This document shows positions 11,001-21,109 of a stretch of DNA of 64,000 bases, in pieces; position 1 is the first letter of the stretch; the number at the start of each line of letters is the position of its first letter. Under the pieces are notes generated by a model that was given only the letters and a program-made list of their open reading frames with translations, did no database searches and was not told the origin of the DNA. Position numbers and translations under genes: made by a program. Location of the stretch: NCBI GenBank assembly GCA_914767885.1, contig CAJZBQ010000026.1:1-64000 (forward strand). Direction: 5' to 3'. This DNA comes from Blepharisma stoltei (lineage: Eukaryota > Ciliophora > Heterotrichea > Heterotrichida > Blepharismidae).

Positions 11001-13415
11001 ACTTTTCCAATTCTGTATCGTAGGTCATCAAGTCTTTTTTTAATATCATTTTTGCGAAACTCAATAGATGTGTTTGATTCGTTAATTATTTTCCCATTAG
11101 ATGAAGAGCTTTCTAACAGATTTTGGTCATTTATTGTTGAATCCTGAAAGTCAATGTTTCCGCTCTGATTATTTTGTTCTAAATTTGGTTTCAATAAAAC
11201 TTGATATAATATTTCTATAAAAATAATTATATTTAATTAAAATAAATAGAAATTGAGTAAGGCCTCCATTAATTTACAGAATGAGATATGATCATTCATT
11301 CTATTTTGATATAGTAATAATTTTTTGCATTTCTAAATTTGTATATTTGATATGTTTCTTCAAAATATCTTGCGTTTTAAATTCCTCCTTTCCTTTATTT
11401 ATAGCTGGACTGATAAAATACTCCTGAAACGACTCTTTACTATCTGAGCGCTCATTAATCATCCTTCTGCTACTCAATGGCTGATAAGACTGCTCTTCAG
11501 ACCCACTTATAGGCGAATCTTCCATCCATGTTTTTGTCGGCTTTTTTTTATTATTTTTCTTTTTGCTTAATTTTCTCTTTTTTTTCTTTTTCAAATTAAT
11601 TTGTGATTTTGCAAAAATATCTAGCTGTTTTAACTGTGTAAGTCTTTTAGCTTCTTCTGCTTGGTGATGTAACATTTCTTGCTCTTTTGACTCTTTTCTT
11701 GACTGCTTTTTTACTTTTATAAATGCTTTCAACTTTGGGTCTGATTTTTTGGAGGCTTTAAATGGCTTAATTATTTCTTGGCTGACACTTTTGCTTCGTG
11801 ATATAGTTCCCAGCTCTATTCTTAGCTCTGCTAGAGTTTCTAACCCAAGTCTATCCTTTTCAGCTGATTTTGTGCGGGCGCGAATTTCTCGTTGGTGTCT
11901 TCTTTCTTCTTCAATTTCTTTTTGCAGTTTTATTGTAATCTATTTAGGTATATTGAGAAAAGGCTTCAAAGTTCCAAATAATTTTTTGTATATAAAATAA
12001 GATTTAATAATTAAATATACTTTAATAAAACATAGGAAATAATATATCTAAGCCCAGGATTTTTTTTCCATTTGCACCCCATGCTATTTTTGGGTGAAAT
12101 TTTTCTTGTCTAAATTTCACTGAATTTTCTTGTCGAATTTGATTATTGTGGATTTTCTGCTCAAATTTTCGAAGCTCATTTTCTGCTTTCTGCTTTTGCT
12201 CAGCCTTGATTTTTTTAACTTTTTTTACTTTTTCCTGTATCAGTGTATTTTTGACAATGTCATCAATTCTTATTACGCTTCGAGGTTCTTTGTCTTCAGT
12301 GGTTTTTGTCATTTCAGGCTTGATTTCAGTTTCTCTTATTTTGATTTCTGGGATTGAAAATGATTTGCTAGGTGACTTTTTATTTTCTGTCATTTTTTTC
12401 TGTGACTTACTCTGCACAAAGTAATTTTATCTTTTAAAGCGAGATTAATAGTCACTATAGCCCAAGCATCTTTGTTATTGGAAAAACCAAATAATAATGT
12501 TTTGACCAACTCACCAAATGGTAGAAACCCTATTTAATGTGACTCTGTCACTTGGGGAGTTGGTCAAGCCAAAATTACCAGGTTTTTACTCCCCTCTTTC
12601 CCGTCAGGAAAGCCTGAAGAAAAGGTACTCAGGCTATTGTCTAGGTCATATAATAGACCTCCCTCGCCATTTTTCAATAATAATTAATTAATATTAATCC
12701 TCTGCACAAGATGCTTATTTAAAATCAAAGTTTTACTCATCTTGGTAGTCTCTTTAGCTAATTTTGCTTTAGAAGGATGAATAGGTGGCTTTGGCTGAAT
12801 TTTTCCCAGAGATTTTCTTTCAGTTTTTGATCTGGATAAATGTTTTTGTGACAGATTCGAATTATCCTCATTTTGCAAATCCAACGTTTTGCGAGGCTTC
12901 TTGGGTTTTTTAAAAACCTGAACGGGAACAGGATATTTGCTAGAATTGTCGTTTTCTGGTCTATATAAAGCGCTTTGTGATAAAATTCTTTTTCCAGTCA
13001 CAGAAGAGGAGCCTACTCGTGCCCCTATGAATGAGCGATATGTGGTGCTTACTTCTATCTCCCCCCTCCGCAAGTGAACAAAAAACCATTGGAAAATCCC
13101 TATTTTTTCCCAAAAACCCACCATAATTCGGTTTTTTTATTGGACAAATTACATTTTAAAACATAAATTTTTTGCAATTAAATAAATATTTGCTTTCAAT
13201 TTTTGCAAATTGGAATTTTAAATTTTCGAAAAACATTTTAACTGCAAATACTAATATAAAAATATTTTAAAAAAATTAACCCCCTACGTGAATGAACAAT
13301 TTTTTTTTTGATCGCATACGGAGTGGGGGAGTAAGAACCCTGTGCTTTGGCCTAAGAAAGAGCCTGGAGAGTGCAATTGGCTTTGGTCAACTGAAAAGTT
13401 AATTACTTGAGTCAT
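8003..13415 (-). CDS. DUF4378-like protein with IQ motif, about 1386 aa, eight inferred IESs
   Basis: ATG at 13413-13415 (MTQVINFSVDQ...) and TAA at 8003. Eight segments must be removed (8369-8555, 9494-9660, 10093-10136, 10628-10700, 11209-11311, 11933-12044, 12410-12699, 13058-13333). The remaining length is divisible by three and open throughout, with TGA read as Trp. The N-terminal third is Ser/Lys-rich and disordered. The middle is a highly charged coiled coil with a Lys run (KKKKKRKLSKKKNNKKK). An IQ motif (AATKIQANIRRFLTQKRL, calmodulin-type) lies at about two thirds. The C-terminal 250 residues, around CEHIHNKMIFDATNEAL and WVEYEFEEVQVKLDLADMV, match the general pattern of DUF4378, known from plant LONGIFOLIA-type and ciliate proteins and often cytoskeletal. 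Function is inferred only. The 5' end of this gene is duplicated twice inside the neighbouring array. Confidence 0.7.
8369..8555. other. inferred IES, 187 nt, CCTATA direct repeats
   Basis: Direct repeats CCTATA at 8369-8374 and 8556-8561 (TATAGG in gene sense). Joining them gives KPYYRPYGLKG in frame and reunites the two halves of the DUF4378-like domain. The interior is AT-rich and stop-filled. Confidence 0.8.
9494..9660. other. inferred IES, 167 nt
   Basis: TA at 9492-9493 and 9659-9660. Joining gives VEIETIIKETDNE in frame. The interior has stops in all frames. The exact TA pair is one of a few that keep the frame. Confidence 0.5.
10093..10136. other. inferred short IES, 44 nt
   Basis: TA at 10091-10092 and 10135-10136. 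Removal bypasses a TAA and gives NRVILNKNKNFEE in frame. It is unusually short but much longer than the 15/16-nt introns, and its ends are not GT..AG. Confidence 0.45.
10628..10700. other. inferred IES, 73 nt, 8-bp direct repeats
   Basis: Perfect 8-bp direct repeats TCTATTAA at 10628-10635 and 10701-10708 (TTAATAGA in gene sense). Joining them gives EDRLIEELKNIEE in frame. The inside is almost only A and T. Confidence 0.8.
11209..11311. other. inferred IES, 103 nt
   Basis: TA at 11207-11208 and 11310-11311, inside the shared context TATCAA. The join reads IITIYQVLLKPNLE in frame. The interior contains stops. Confidence 0.6.
11933..12044. other. inferred IES, 112 nt
   Basis: TA at 11931-11932 and 12043-12044. 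The join reads ILGLDIKLQKEIEEE in frame, running from the disordered N-part into the coiled coil. Confidence 0.55.
12410..12699. mobile_element. SINE-like insertion with 10-bp target duplication
   Basis: Perfect 10-bp direct repeats CTCTGCACAA at 12410-12419 and 12700-12709 flank a 280-bp insert. The repeat does not contain TA. Removing one repeat plus the insert joins NKHLVQ to SKSQKKMTEN in frame in the DUF4378-like gene. The insert is GC-richer than its surroundings and folds: GACCAACTC pairs with GAGTTGGTC, and GGTCATATAATAGACC is a hairpin. A stretch with CTTCAGGCTT and AAAGAGGG links it loosely to the elements at 36426 and 59093. No terminal inverted repeats. Confidence 0.6.
13058..13333. 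mobile_element. MITE, subfamily B (CTCCCCCC..GTGAGTGAAC), intragenic
   Basis: TA at 13056-13057 and 13332-13333. The left end reads TCTCCCCCCTCCGCAAGTGA, the right end (reverse complement) CTCCCCCACTCCGTATGCGA. The paralogous sequence at 25338-25339 is the empty site (ACTTC-TA-AGAACCC), and a second filled copy sits at 17768-18047. Removal restores the start exon of the DUF4378-like gene (GFLEVSTTYRSF). Confidence 0.85.
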
Positions 13416-15021
13416 ATTTAAATAGCAATTTTTGGAGTTGTTTATAAAGAAACAATAATAAAGGATTAAAAAATAGAGGGAAAAGACAGTGATATTTTGA
13501 AGGGTTAATTATAAAAAATAGTCCCAATAATTATTGTAAATATTGTAAAAGATGAAATTAGAAATTCTTGAATTATCAATCAACTGCTCTTTAAAAATGT
13601 TAGCCCAATACTATTATTTGAAAGAAAAATTTCAATTGCAGGTCATAAACTTGGAAGCATATTAAAATACGACAATTACAAAGATTCTTATAAAAGCCTG
13701 TTTGAGATTAGCCCAATTAGTCAAAAATACTTTATACGAGAGGTGCTATGATGTTACAAATGATCTTCAATGCTATATTTCAGAAATAAAATATTGAAAA
13801 ATCTGAAATTATCATGAGATAATTGACGGAATAATATTTCCTTGCTTTAACGTTTGTCATTACAATAAAGCTTTTATTTATTGTAATCAGCATTTAGAAA
13901 TACGAACATTTGATGTCAAGAAATTAGCATTCACTTATATTGGGATAACTTCGATACTCATAGCTATAATAATAAATCAAATCAGCATAATGACTTGGAC
14001 AATAATAATAAAAATTAAGATATAAGTTATTCTCAACTTTTCTTCGAAATAATCAAAAAAGGAAGCTTAAAAAATTGCCTTTCATTGAAGAAGGAACCAA
14101 TATTTAGACATTTTTGTATTCAAATTATCTATTTATTCAAGATGCTTACAACATATAAATAGCAAAAAGCTTTTGCAAAATTTAAATGCCCTATTTTAAT
14201 AAAGCAACTTTTATGAGATTTGTTTAAATGAAGAAATATAGTTGGCTTCCTTGCTTCTGCAGCTCAAACCTCAAGAAAAAAATTAATTAAAGGCCTTAAG
14301 CTGTGAATATATAAAATATACTATTTATAAAAATTTCCTAAATTAATCTAGCCTTGCATATTTTTTCAAGTTTAAGGATAAGTGCGATGCTGCAGCAAAT
14401 AATTTTGCAAGCGTATAATAGATTAAAACTCGAGCATCATTATATGACTATAGATGGGATATAATTTGCATTTTAGCCTTATTATGCTTCATTTCATAAT
14501 TTTTAAATTCATTCACAAATTTATTTCAGGATGACCTTTATGGAGATTACTATTCATAAATAGATTTTATTCAGAAATTTTTGCGTTTAATTGAGATGAT
14601 AGTTAAAATTAGTCAACTCAATATTAATTATTTCTAGTTTTTCGAAAGAATTGATCTAAGCTTCTATTTAGGCTATTTGTGCTGCCTTAACTTAAGAGCT
14701 AAAACTTATAAATTGTTTGAATTAAAAAGCTACTCTATAAAAGCAGTGATTGACTTACTTTTTTAGTTTAGGCTAAGTCACTGGCTTTTAATTTTTCAGT
14801 GCTCTTTAATTGATTCGTAATTTTCATTGTCTTTTTTGAAGAAACTACCTAACTCGAAACATAAAAAATTGAAGATCTATTTTCTATTAACCGTGCTTTC
14901 GCGTGCTTTTATTTAAAATTATTAATTTTTAAAAGTCTTTTTCAAATCCCTTTTTAGTTATATCCGTTTTTTAAAATTTATTTCGATAATTCATTTTTAT
15001 TTATACGGATATAATTATTAA
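13416..15021. promoter_or_regulatory. shared upstream region between divergent DUF4378-like and LamG genes
   Basis: About 1.6 kb without a gene between two divergent starts (13415 minus, 15022 plus). The same stretch recurs at 18118-19753 and 25411-26944 upstream of array copies 2 and 4, and its last 330 bp recur before every copy, so it was duplicated together with the gene. It contains AGTCACTG...CAGTG inverted motifs near 14775-14810. It probably holds promoters in both directions. Confidence 0.6.
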
Positions 15022-16376
15022 ATGGGAAGGTCGACCCGACTGAAGGCATGCTTTATATTTTTTTGTCTTTCCTTTGGTATTGGTGCTTATTCTCCTTTTG
15101 CAAAATGGGTTTTTACCCCAAACAATCTAGTAGATGGGAAAATCAAAGATTTATCAACTAGTAGCAATATGCCTTTCACATGAAGTGGTAAACTAATTCC
15201 TACATCAGATGTAACTTGTAAAGGTCTTCATATCACTACTGATAAAATTTTACTTACTCAGGAAATGCAAGAGCTATTTACTCGTCCACAGTAGAGTATG
15301 GGGTAAGTATTTGAATGAACTTGCAAGGAAATGGAATCGCAGTTGATATAGGATTTTCTATTTATACTACTTCTTTTTATCGAACCGAATTTAAGGATCA
15401 CACAACCTTGATCTTTAGTCCACCTCATGGCCAAAAAAAAGAAGTTCCTATTTCTCAAGGTATGTTTTAGATAGGAAAATGAATATTTTTAGTCTTTTAT
15501 TTTGTGAAAATTCAATCCATTTGGACTTGGACAGTTATTTCTCCAGAGTTTTCCACTGTTACTTTAACTGATACCTACAACCCATGGAATACAATTATAA
15601 TTGGAAAGTATATAGATGCAGACTATTATGAGATTCAATTCTTCAAAAAAGCTACTATAAACTCGTCTATTGTCACTTTATATGACAACTCTGATGCTAC
15701 TTATGATGCTACAACTTCGACTTGTTCAGCTTCTTGCAATACTTATTGTCACTCCGATGTGGGATGCTTGAGCTCAACACCTTGCCCATGTCCGGCACTT
15801 TGCACATGCTCTGCAAATGATGGAGTGTGCTCATATTGTAACGATCAAAATGGTGACCTTGCAAATAAGTGTCAATGCAAAACTAATTATGCTCTCGAAG
15901 GACTTAGTTGTGTCTTAAGTAATTTTTATGCAGATTCTCCTCTCAATTGTGCATTATGAACAGCAGAAAAGGTATGCACTCAATGCAATCCAAGCTTTTT
16001 CCTCTATAATAGCGGCTCTTCTACAAGCTGCTTAGGTAACTTTTATTTAGCTTGTGACTCATGCACTTCTTGCAATGCTAGTCCTACTTGCTTTAAATGT
16101 GCTGATGTAATTTCTCAATCTGGAAACTCCTGCAGAGTTTACTCAGTTGGGTACAAGTTTAGCTTTGTCTCTCCAAACATTATTGTTGACTTCGCCTATC
16201 CGTTGGCAAAGACTCTAAAAATTAGCAACTTAAAAGCAACAACTGATAGCCAGGATATCGCGACCACTACTTGGCAAATACACTCACAAACTGCAAGCCA
16301 GCTACAGATTAGAACTGATCTTATTCTAAGCCAGCTCCCAATCAAGCTTAAATTCAGCTTTGAGCAGGAGTCTTAG
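15022..16376 (+). pseudogene. LamG/Cys-rich secreted protein, array copy 1, frameshifted
   Basis: Same gene as copies 2-9: signal peptide (MGRSTRLKACFIFFCLSFGI), LamG-like jelly roll, Cys-rich segment and conserved C-terminus, TAG at 16374-16376. A 15-nt intron (GTATGTTTTAGATAG) lies at 15460-15474. The frame is lost at about 15240-15262, where GATAAAATTTTACTTACTCA differs in length from the other copies; everything after it is still well preserved. It is therefore a recent pseudogene, or the break is a sequencing error in the T run. Its promoter also lacks the palindrome GAGTTCT-A-AGAACTC found in most other copies, which argues for real inactivation. Confidence 0.75.
15460..15474 (+). other. 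15-nt spliceosomal intron, array copy 1
   Basis: GTATGTTTTAGATAG. Removal fuses VPISQG to KWIFLVFYFVK in frame, with TGA giving W. The same intron is at 20190, 23673, 27377, 31140, 34482 (ending AAG), 39266, 41300 and 43403 in the other copies. Confidence 0.9.
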
Positions 16377-16829
16377 AAGGATAATTAATTCTTCTTTCTT
16401 AACTCCCATAATTAATAATTTATAAAAACTTGTCTTCATTCTTCGTTTGTTTTCTCAAAACTTTATCCAAGACTATTAACATTTATATTTGCGAATCATT
16501 GATAAAATTTTATTTAACGAAATACATGGATATATATTAATGTATATATAAAATAAGCTATAGTTAGAATAAATTTATTGGATTTTTTTAACATAAATTT
16601 CTTCACCTTATACAAGCATCTCATAGTCTTCTAAAACAAAATCGTAAAGTTTGAGAAAAACATCTAGAAAAATTATTTTAAATATTTTTATATTAAATTC
16701 TCATTTTTTTTATCCATATTGGATGTAAGTTCGACTTCGAATTTAATTTTTATCAATAATAGATGAGCATGCTAAAATATATTTCCTTTTCATAACGCGC
16801 CAAAATTCTAATCTCTTAAAAATTGCTTT

Positions 16830-17133
16830 TATTAAAATTTAAAGAAAAAATCTAAATCACTATTGCAAGAAAAGCTATATTTATTATATTAGCGATAGGA
16901 ATTTTCCTAAAATACTTAATAAATGAAATCAGATTAAAGCCACCCAAAACTCCTATAATCACATTACTTTGGCTATCAACTACACTTTGTAAATTCTAAC
17001 CAATTTCATTGCTTAGCCTATTAAAGCTCAAATCTAAGTCGCTTATAGCTAGTAAAATGGTGCCTGCCTAAGAAAACTCCAAAAATCAATCTAGTTATAT
17101 TTCGAGTTATCAAAAGTTTCATAAAAAGCCCTA
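16830..17133 (-). pseudogene. 3' fragment of TmcB-like membrane protein gene, copy in spacer
   Basis: On the minus strand this stretch resembles the end of the gene at 44886-46060: motifs like DLSFN, SVVDSQSNVIIGVLGGFNLI are recognisable but broken by stops. Similar scraps lie at 24750-25066 and 28770-29052. It ends exactly at the TA where a MITE begins (17132-17133). Confidence 0.6.
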
Positions 17134-17494
17134 ACTCCCCCATCCTTGATCGAACTGCTCGCCATCGTTCAATCAAGGATGGGGGTTAAAAAAATTTAAA
17201 TATATATATATATATATATATATTTGTTTTTATTTACTTTTAAAATAATTTTAGGGTTAAGAGATGAAATCTAATTCTAATTCTGTGTAATTTTAAACAA
17301 ATTGCTTTTTAAAACATAAATTTTATAAATTAAATTAATATTTGCTTTCCAATTTTTGCGAATTAGGATTTTTTTAAATTTCGAAAAAAAAAATATTTTT
17401 TATAAAATTTATATATAATTTTTTTTAAAAAAACAATTAACCCCCTCCCTTCAGTGAACAAAATTTTTTTGTTCACTCACGGAGGGGGGAGTTA
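17134..17494. mobile_element. chimeric MITE: subfamily A left end, subfamily B right end
   Basis: TA at 17132-17133 and 17493-17494. The left end reads ACTCCCCCATCCTTGATCGA and folds into a hairpin with GTTCAATCAAGGATG. The right end (reverse complement) reads ACTCCCCCCTCCGTGAGTGA and also folds on itself. The empty site is present in the duplicate at 25065-25066 (GCCC-TA-GAAGGATG). It contains a (TA)n run near 17199-17222. Confidence 0.8.
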
Positions 17495-18117
17495 GAAGAA
17501 TGAATAGGTGAATTTTCCCCAGAGATTTTCTTTCAGTTTTTGATCTGGATAAATGTTGTTGTGACAGATTTGAATTATTCTCATTTTGCAAATCCAATGT
17601 GTGAGGCTTTTTGGGTTTTTTAAAAACCTGAATGGGAGCAGGATATTTGCTAGAATTGTGGTTTTCTGGCCTATATAAAGTGCTTTGTGAAAATATTCTT
17701 TTTCCAGTCACAGAAGAGGAGCCTACTCGTGCCCCTGTGAATGAGCGATATGTGGTGGTTACTTCTATCTCCCCCTCCGTGAGTGAACAAAACCATTGGA
17801 AAATCCTTATTTTTGCCAAAAACCCACCCTTCGTTAGCAAACGAAAAATTTTTATGAAAAAAATTTGATTATCTTTTGAACAAATTACATTTTAAAAAAA
17901 TTTTTTGCAAATTAAATAAATATTTGCTTTCAATTTTTGCAAATTGGATTTTTGAAAAAAAATTACGACAAATATTATATAAAAATTTCAAAAAAAAATT
18001 ACGTGAATGAAAAAAATTTTTTTGTTCGCTATGGGGCGGGGGGAGTAAGAACCCTGTGCTTTGGCCTATGAAAGTGCAATTGGCTTTGGTCAACTGAAAA
18101 ATTAATTACTTGAGTCA
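17495..18117 (-). pseudogene. duplicated 5' end of the DUF4378-like gene (with MITE inside)
   Basis: Begins at the same point (GAAGAATGAATAGG) as 12773 in the parent and runs back to the start-codon context (CAT at 18115-18117). The reading frame resembles the parent (YRSFTGARVGSSSVTGKR) but has small deletions, including one near the start. It is truncated at the 3' side, so it cannot make the full protein. A subfamily B MITE (17768-18047) sits at the same TA as in the parent gene. Confidence 0.8.
17768..18047. mobile_element. MITE, subfamily B, orthologous to the 13058 copy
   Basis: TA at 17766-17767 and 18046-18047. Left end TCTCCCCCTCCGTGAGTGAA, right end GGGGCGGGGGGAG. Same insertion point as 13058-13333, so it was inserted before the duplication; the third duplicate (25338) lacks it. 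Confidence 0.85.
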
Positions 18118-19753
18118 TATTTAAATAGCAATTTTTGGAGTTGTTTATAAAGAAACAATAGAAGGATTAAAAAATAGAGGGAAAAGAAGTGATATTTTGA
18201 AGGGTTATTTATAAAAAATAGTCTCAACGATTGTTGTAAATGATAATAGTAAAGGTTTTTGATTGTAAAAGATGAAATTAGAAATTCTTGAATTATCAAT
18301 CAACTGCTCTTTAAAAATGTTAGCCCAATGCTATTTGAAAGTAAATTTCAATTGCAGGTCATAAACTTGGAAGCATATTAAAATACGACCATTACAAAAA
18401 TTCTTAAAAAGTCTGTTTGATTTAGCCCAATTCGTGAAAAATACTTTTTACGCTTAAAGAGAGGTGCTATGCTATGTTGCTAAAAATGATTTCTATGTTT
18501 CAGAAATAAAATATTGAAAAATCTGAAATTATCATGAGATAATTGGCAAAATAATATTTCCTTGCTTTAATGTTTGCTATTATAATAAGTTTTTATTTAT
18601 TTTAATCAGCATTCAGAGATAAGTAAATTTGATGTCACAAAATTAGCATTCAACTATTTCGATACTCAGAGCTATAATAATAAATCAAATCAGCATAATG
18701 ACTTGGAAAATAATAATAAAAAATAAGATTTAAGTTATTCTCAACTTTTCTTCGAAATAATCAAAGAAGTAAGCTTAAAGGTTTCCTTTCATTGAAGAAG
18801 GAACAAATATTTCATTCGATTTTAGACATTTTTGTATTCGAAATATCTATTATTCAAGATGCTTAAAATAGCAAAAGCTTTTGCAAAATTTAAATGCCCT
18901 ATTTTAATAAAGCAACTGAATGAGATTTGTTTAAATAAAAAAGTATAATTGGCTTGCTTACTCCTGTAGCTCAAACCTCAATATTGCTATTTGAAAAAAA
19001 AATTAATTAAAGGCCTTAAGCTGTGAGTGTATTAAAATACAATCTTTATAAAAATTTCCTAAAATTAATCAACCTTGCATATTTTTCAAGTTTAAGGATA
19101 GGTGCGATACTGCAACAAATAATTTTGTAAGTGTATAAAAGATTAAAAATCGAGCATCATTATGTGACTATAGATTGGATATAATTTGCATTTTAGCCTT
19201 ATTATGCTTCATTTCATAATTTTTAGATCCATTCACAAATTTATTTCGGAATGACCTTATGGAGATTACTATTCACAAATAGATTTGATTCAGAAAGTTT
19301 TTGCGTTTAATTGAGATGATAGTTAAAATAAGTCAACTCAATATTATTTACTTCAAGTTTTTCGAATTTATTGATCTAAATTTCCATTTAAGCGTTTTGT
19401 GCTGCCTTAACTTAGAGCTAAAACTTATTGATTGTTGATTTAAAATACCATTCTATTATAGCAGTGCTGACTTATTTTTAGTTTAGGCTAAGTCACTGCT
19501 TTTGATTTTTAGTGCTCTTTAATAGATTCGTAATTTTCATTGTCTTTTTCGAAGAAGTTACCTACACTCGAAACATAAAAAATTGAAGATCTATTTTCGA
19601 TAAAATTGGCTTACGCGTACTTTTATTTAAAATTATTAATTTTTAAAAGTCTTTTTCAAATCCCTTTTTAGAGTTCTAAGAACTCGCTTTTATATCCGTT
19701 TTTCAAAATTTATTTCGATAATTCATTTTTATTTATACGGATATAATTATTAA
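18118..19753. repeat. duplicated upstream region of array copy 2
   Basis: Near-identical to 13416-15021 with many small indels. No open frame. It carries the copy 2 promoter in its last 330 bp. Confidence 0.75.
19671..19753 (+). promoter_or_regulatory. conserved core upstream motif block of the LamG array (copy 2 shown)
   Basis: Two conserved symmetric elements stand before the ATG: the palindrome GAGTTCT-A-AGAACTC at 19671-19685, and an inverted pair TATATCCG (19691-19698) / CGGATATA (19738-19745) ending 8 bp before the start codon. Seven of nine copies keep the palindrome well; copy 1 lacks it, and copy 3 has a changed arm. Copies 4 and 9 have mismatches in TATATCCG. Possible transcription-factor sites or an mRNA hairpin at the 5' end; unproven. 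Confidence 0.55.
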
Positions 19754-21109
19754 ATGGGAAGGTCGACCCGACTGAAGGCATGCTTTATATTTTTTTGTTT
19801 TTCCTTTGGTATTGCTGCTTATTCTCCTTTTGCAAAATGGGTTTTTACCCCAAACAATCTAGTAAATGGGAAGATCAATGACTTATCATCTAATAACAAT
19901 CAGCCTTTCGCATTAAATGGTGAACTAATTGCTACATCAGCAGTAACTTGCAAAGGACTTCATACAGCTTCTTCCGATACTTATTACTCAGGAACTGCTA
20001 GTGCTATTCCCTCGTCCGCAGAAGAGCTTGGGGTAAGTATATGAATGAGCTTGCAAGATAATGGAAGGCCAGTTTATGTATCAATTCGTGGTCCAGACAT
20101 GTCACTTTATGGAGTCGAATTTAAATATCACACAACTTTGATGTTTTTTGCACCTTCAGACAGTATAAAAGAAGTTCCTATTTCCGAAGGTATGTTTTAG
20201 ATAGGAAAATGAATATTTTTGGTATTTTATTTTGTTAAAATTCAATCCCTTTGGACTTTGACAGTTATTTCTCCAGAGTTTTCCACTGTTACTTTAACTG
20301 ATACTACCGGCCCAGGGAATAAAATTATGATTGGAAACTATATAGATACATACTATTATGAGATTCAATTCTTCAAAAAAGCTACTATGGACTCGTCTAT
20401 TGTCACTTTATATGACAACTCTGATGCTACTTATGATGCTACAACTTCGACTTGTCCAGTTTCTTGCAATACTTATTGTCACTCCGATGTGGGATGCTTG
20501 AGCTCAACAGCCTGCCCATGCGCGGGACTTTGCATGTGCTCTGCAAATGATGGTGTGTGCTCATCTTGCAATGATCCAAATGGTGACCTTGCAAATAAGT
20601 GTCAGTGTAAAACTGGTTATGATCTCCAAGGAAACATATGTGTCTTAAGTAATTTTTATACAGAATCCCCTCCTAATTGTGCATTATGAACAGCAGAAAA
20701 GGTATGCACTCAATGCAATCCAAGCTTTTTTCTCTATAATAGCGGCTCTTCTACAAGCTGCTTAGGTAACTTTTATTTAGCTTGTGACTCATGCACTTCT
20801 TGCAATGCTAGTCCTACTTGCTTTAAATGTACCGATGTAATTTCTCAAGCTGGAAATTCCTGTAAAGTTGACTCTGTTGGCTACAAGTTTAGCTTTGTCT
20901 CTCCAAACATTATTGTTGACTTCGCCTATCCTTTGGCAAAGACTCTAAAAATCAGCAACTTAAAAGCAACAACTACTGATAACCAGGCTATCTCGACCAC
21001 TACTTGGGAAATCCACTCACAAACTGCAAGCCAGCTACAGATTAGAACTGATCTTATTCTAAGCCAGCTCCCAATCAAGCTTAAATTCAGCTTTGAGCAG
21101 GATCTTTAG
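19754..21109 (+). CDS. secreted LamG-like/Cys-rich protein, array copy 2, intact
   Basis: 446 aa after removal of the 15-nt intron 20190-20204. Residues 1-22 form a signal peptide (LKACFIFFCFSFGIAAYS). Residues about 23-230 form a LamG/ConA-like jelly roll: GVSIWMSLQ corresponds to a buried strand, and YYEIQFFKKATMDSSIVTLYD is the usual last strand and helix of LamG domains. About 100 residues with some 25 Cys follow (TCPVSCNTYCHSDVGC, SANDGVCSSCNDPNGD, KCQCKTGYDLQG), then a C-terminal beta-rich part ending LPIKLKFSFEQDL. No membrane helix after the signal. Two TGA codons (20042-20044 and 20687-20689) are Trp in all copies. It probably acts outside the cell as a carbohydrate- or protein-binding coat or recognition protein; ligand unknown. 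Confidence 0.85.

Noticed and set aside
12130-12424. Plus-strand Phe-rich frames
   Set aside because: Antisense of the Lys/Glu-rich DUF4378-like exon, which produces Phe/Leu-rich shadows.
15258-15458. Minus-strand frame in array copy 1
   Set aside because: Antisense of the LamG-like domain; not conserved in the other copies.
17199-17222. (TA)n run as a functional site
   Set aside because: Simple repeat inside a MITE; the sister element at 37752 has a similar run of different length, so it is probably slippage.
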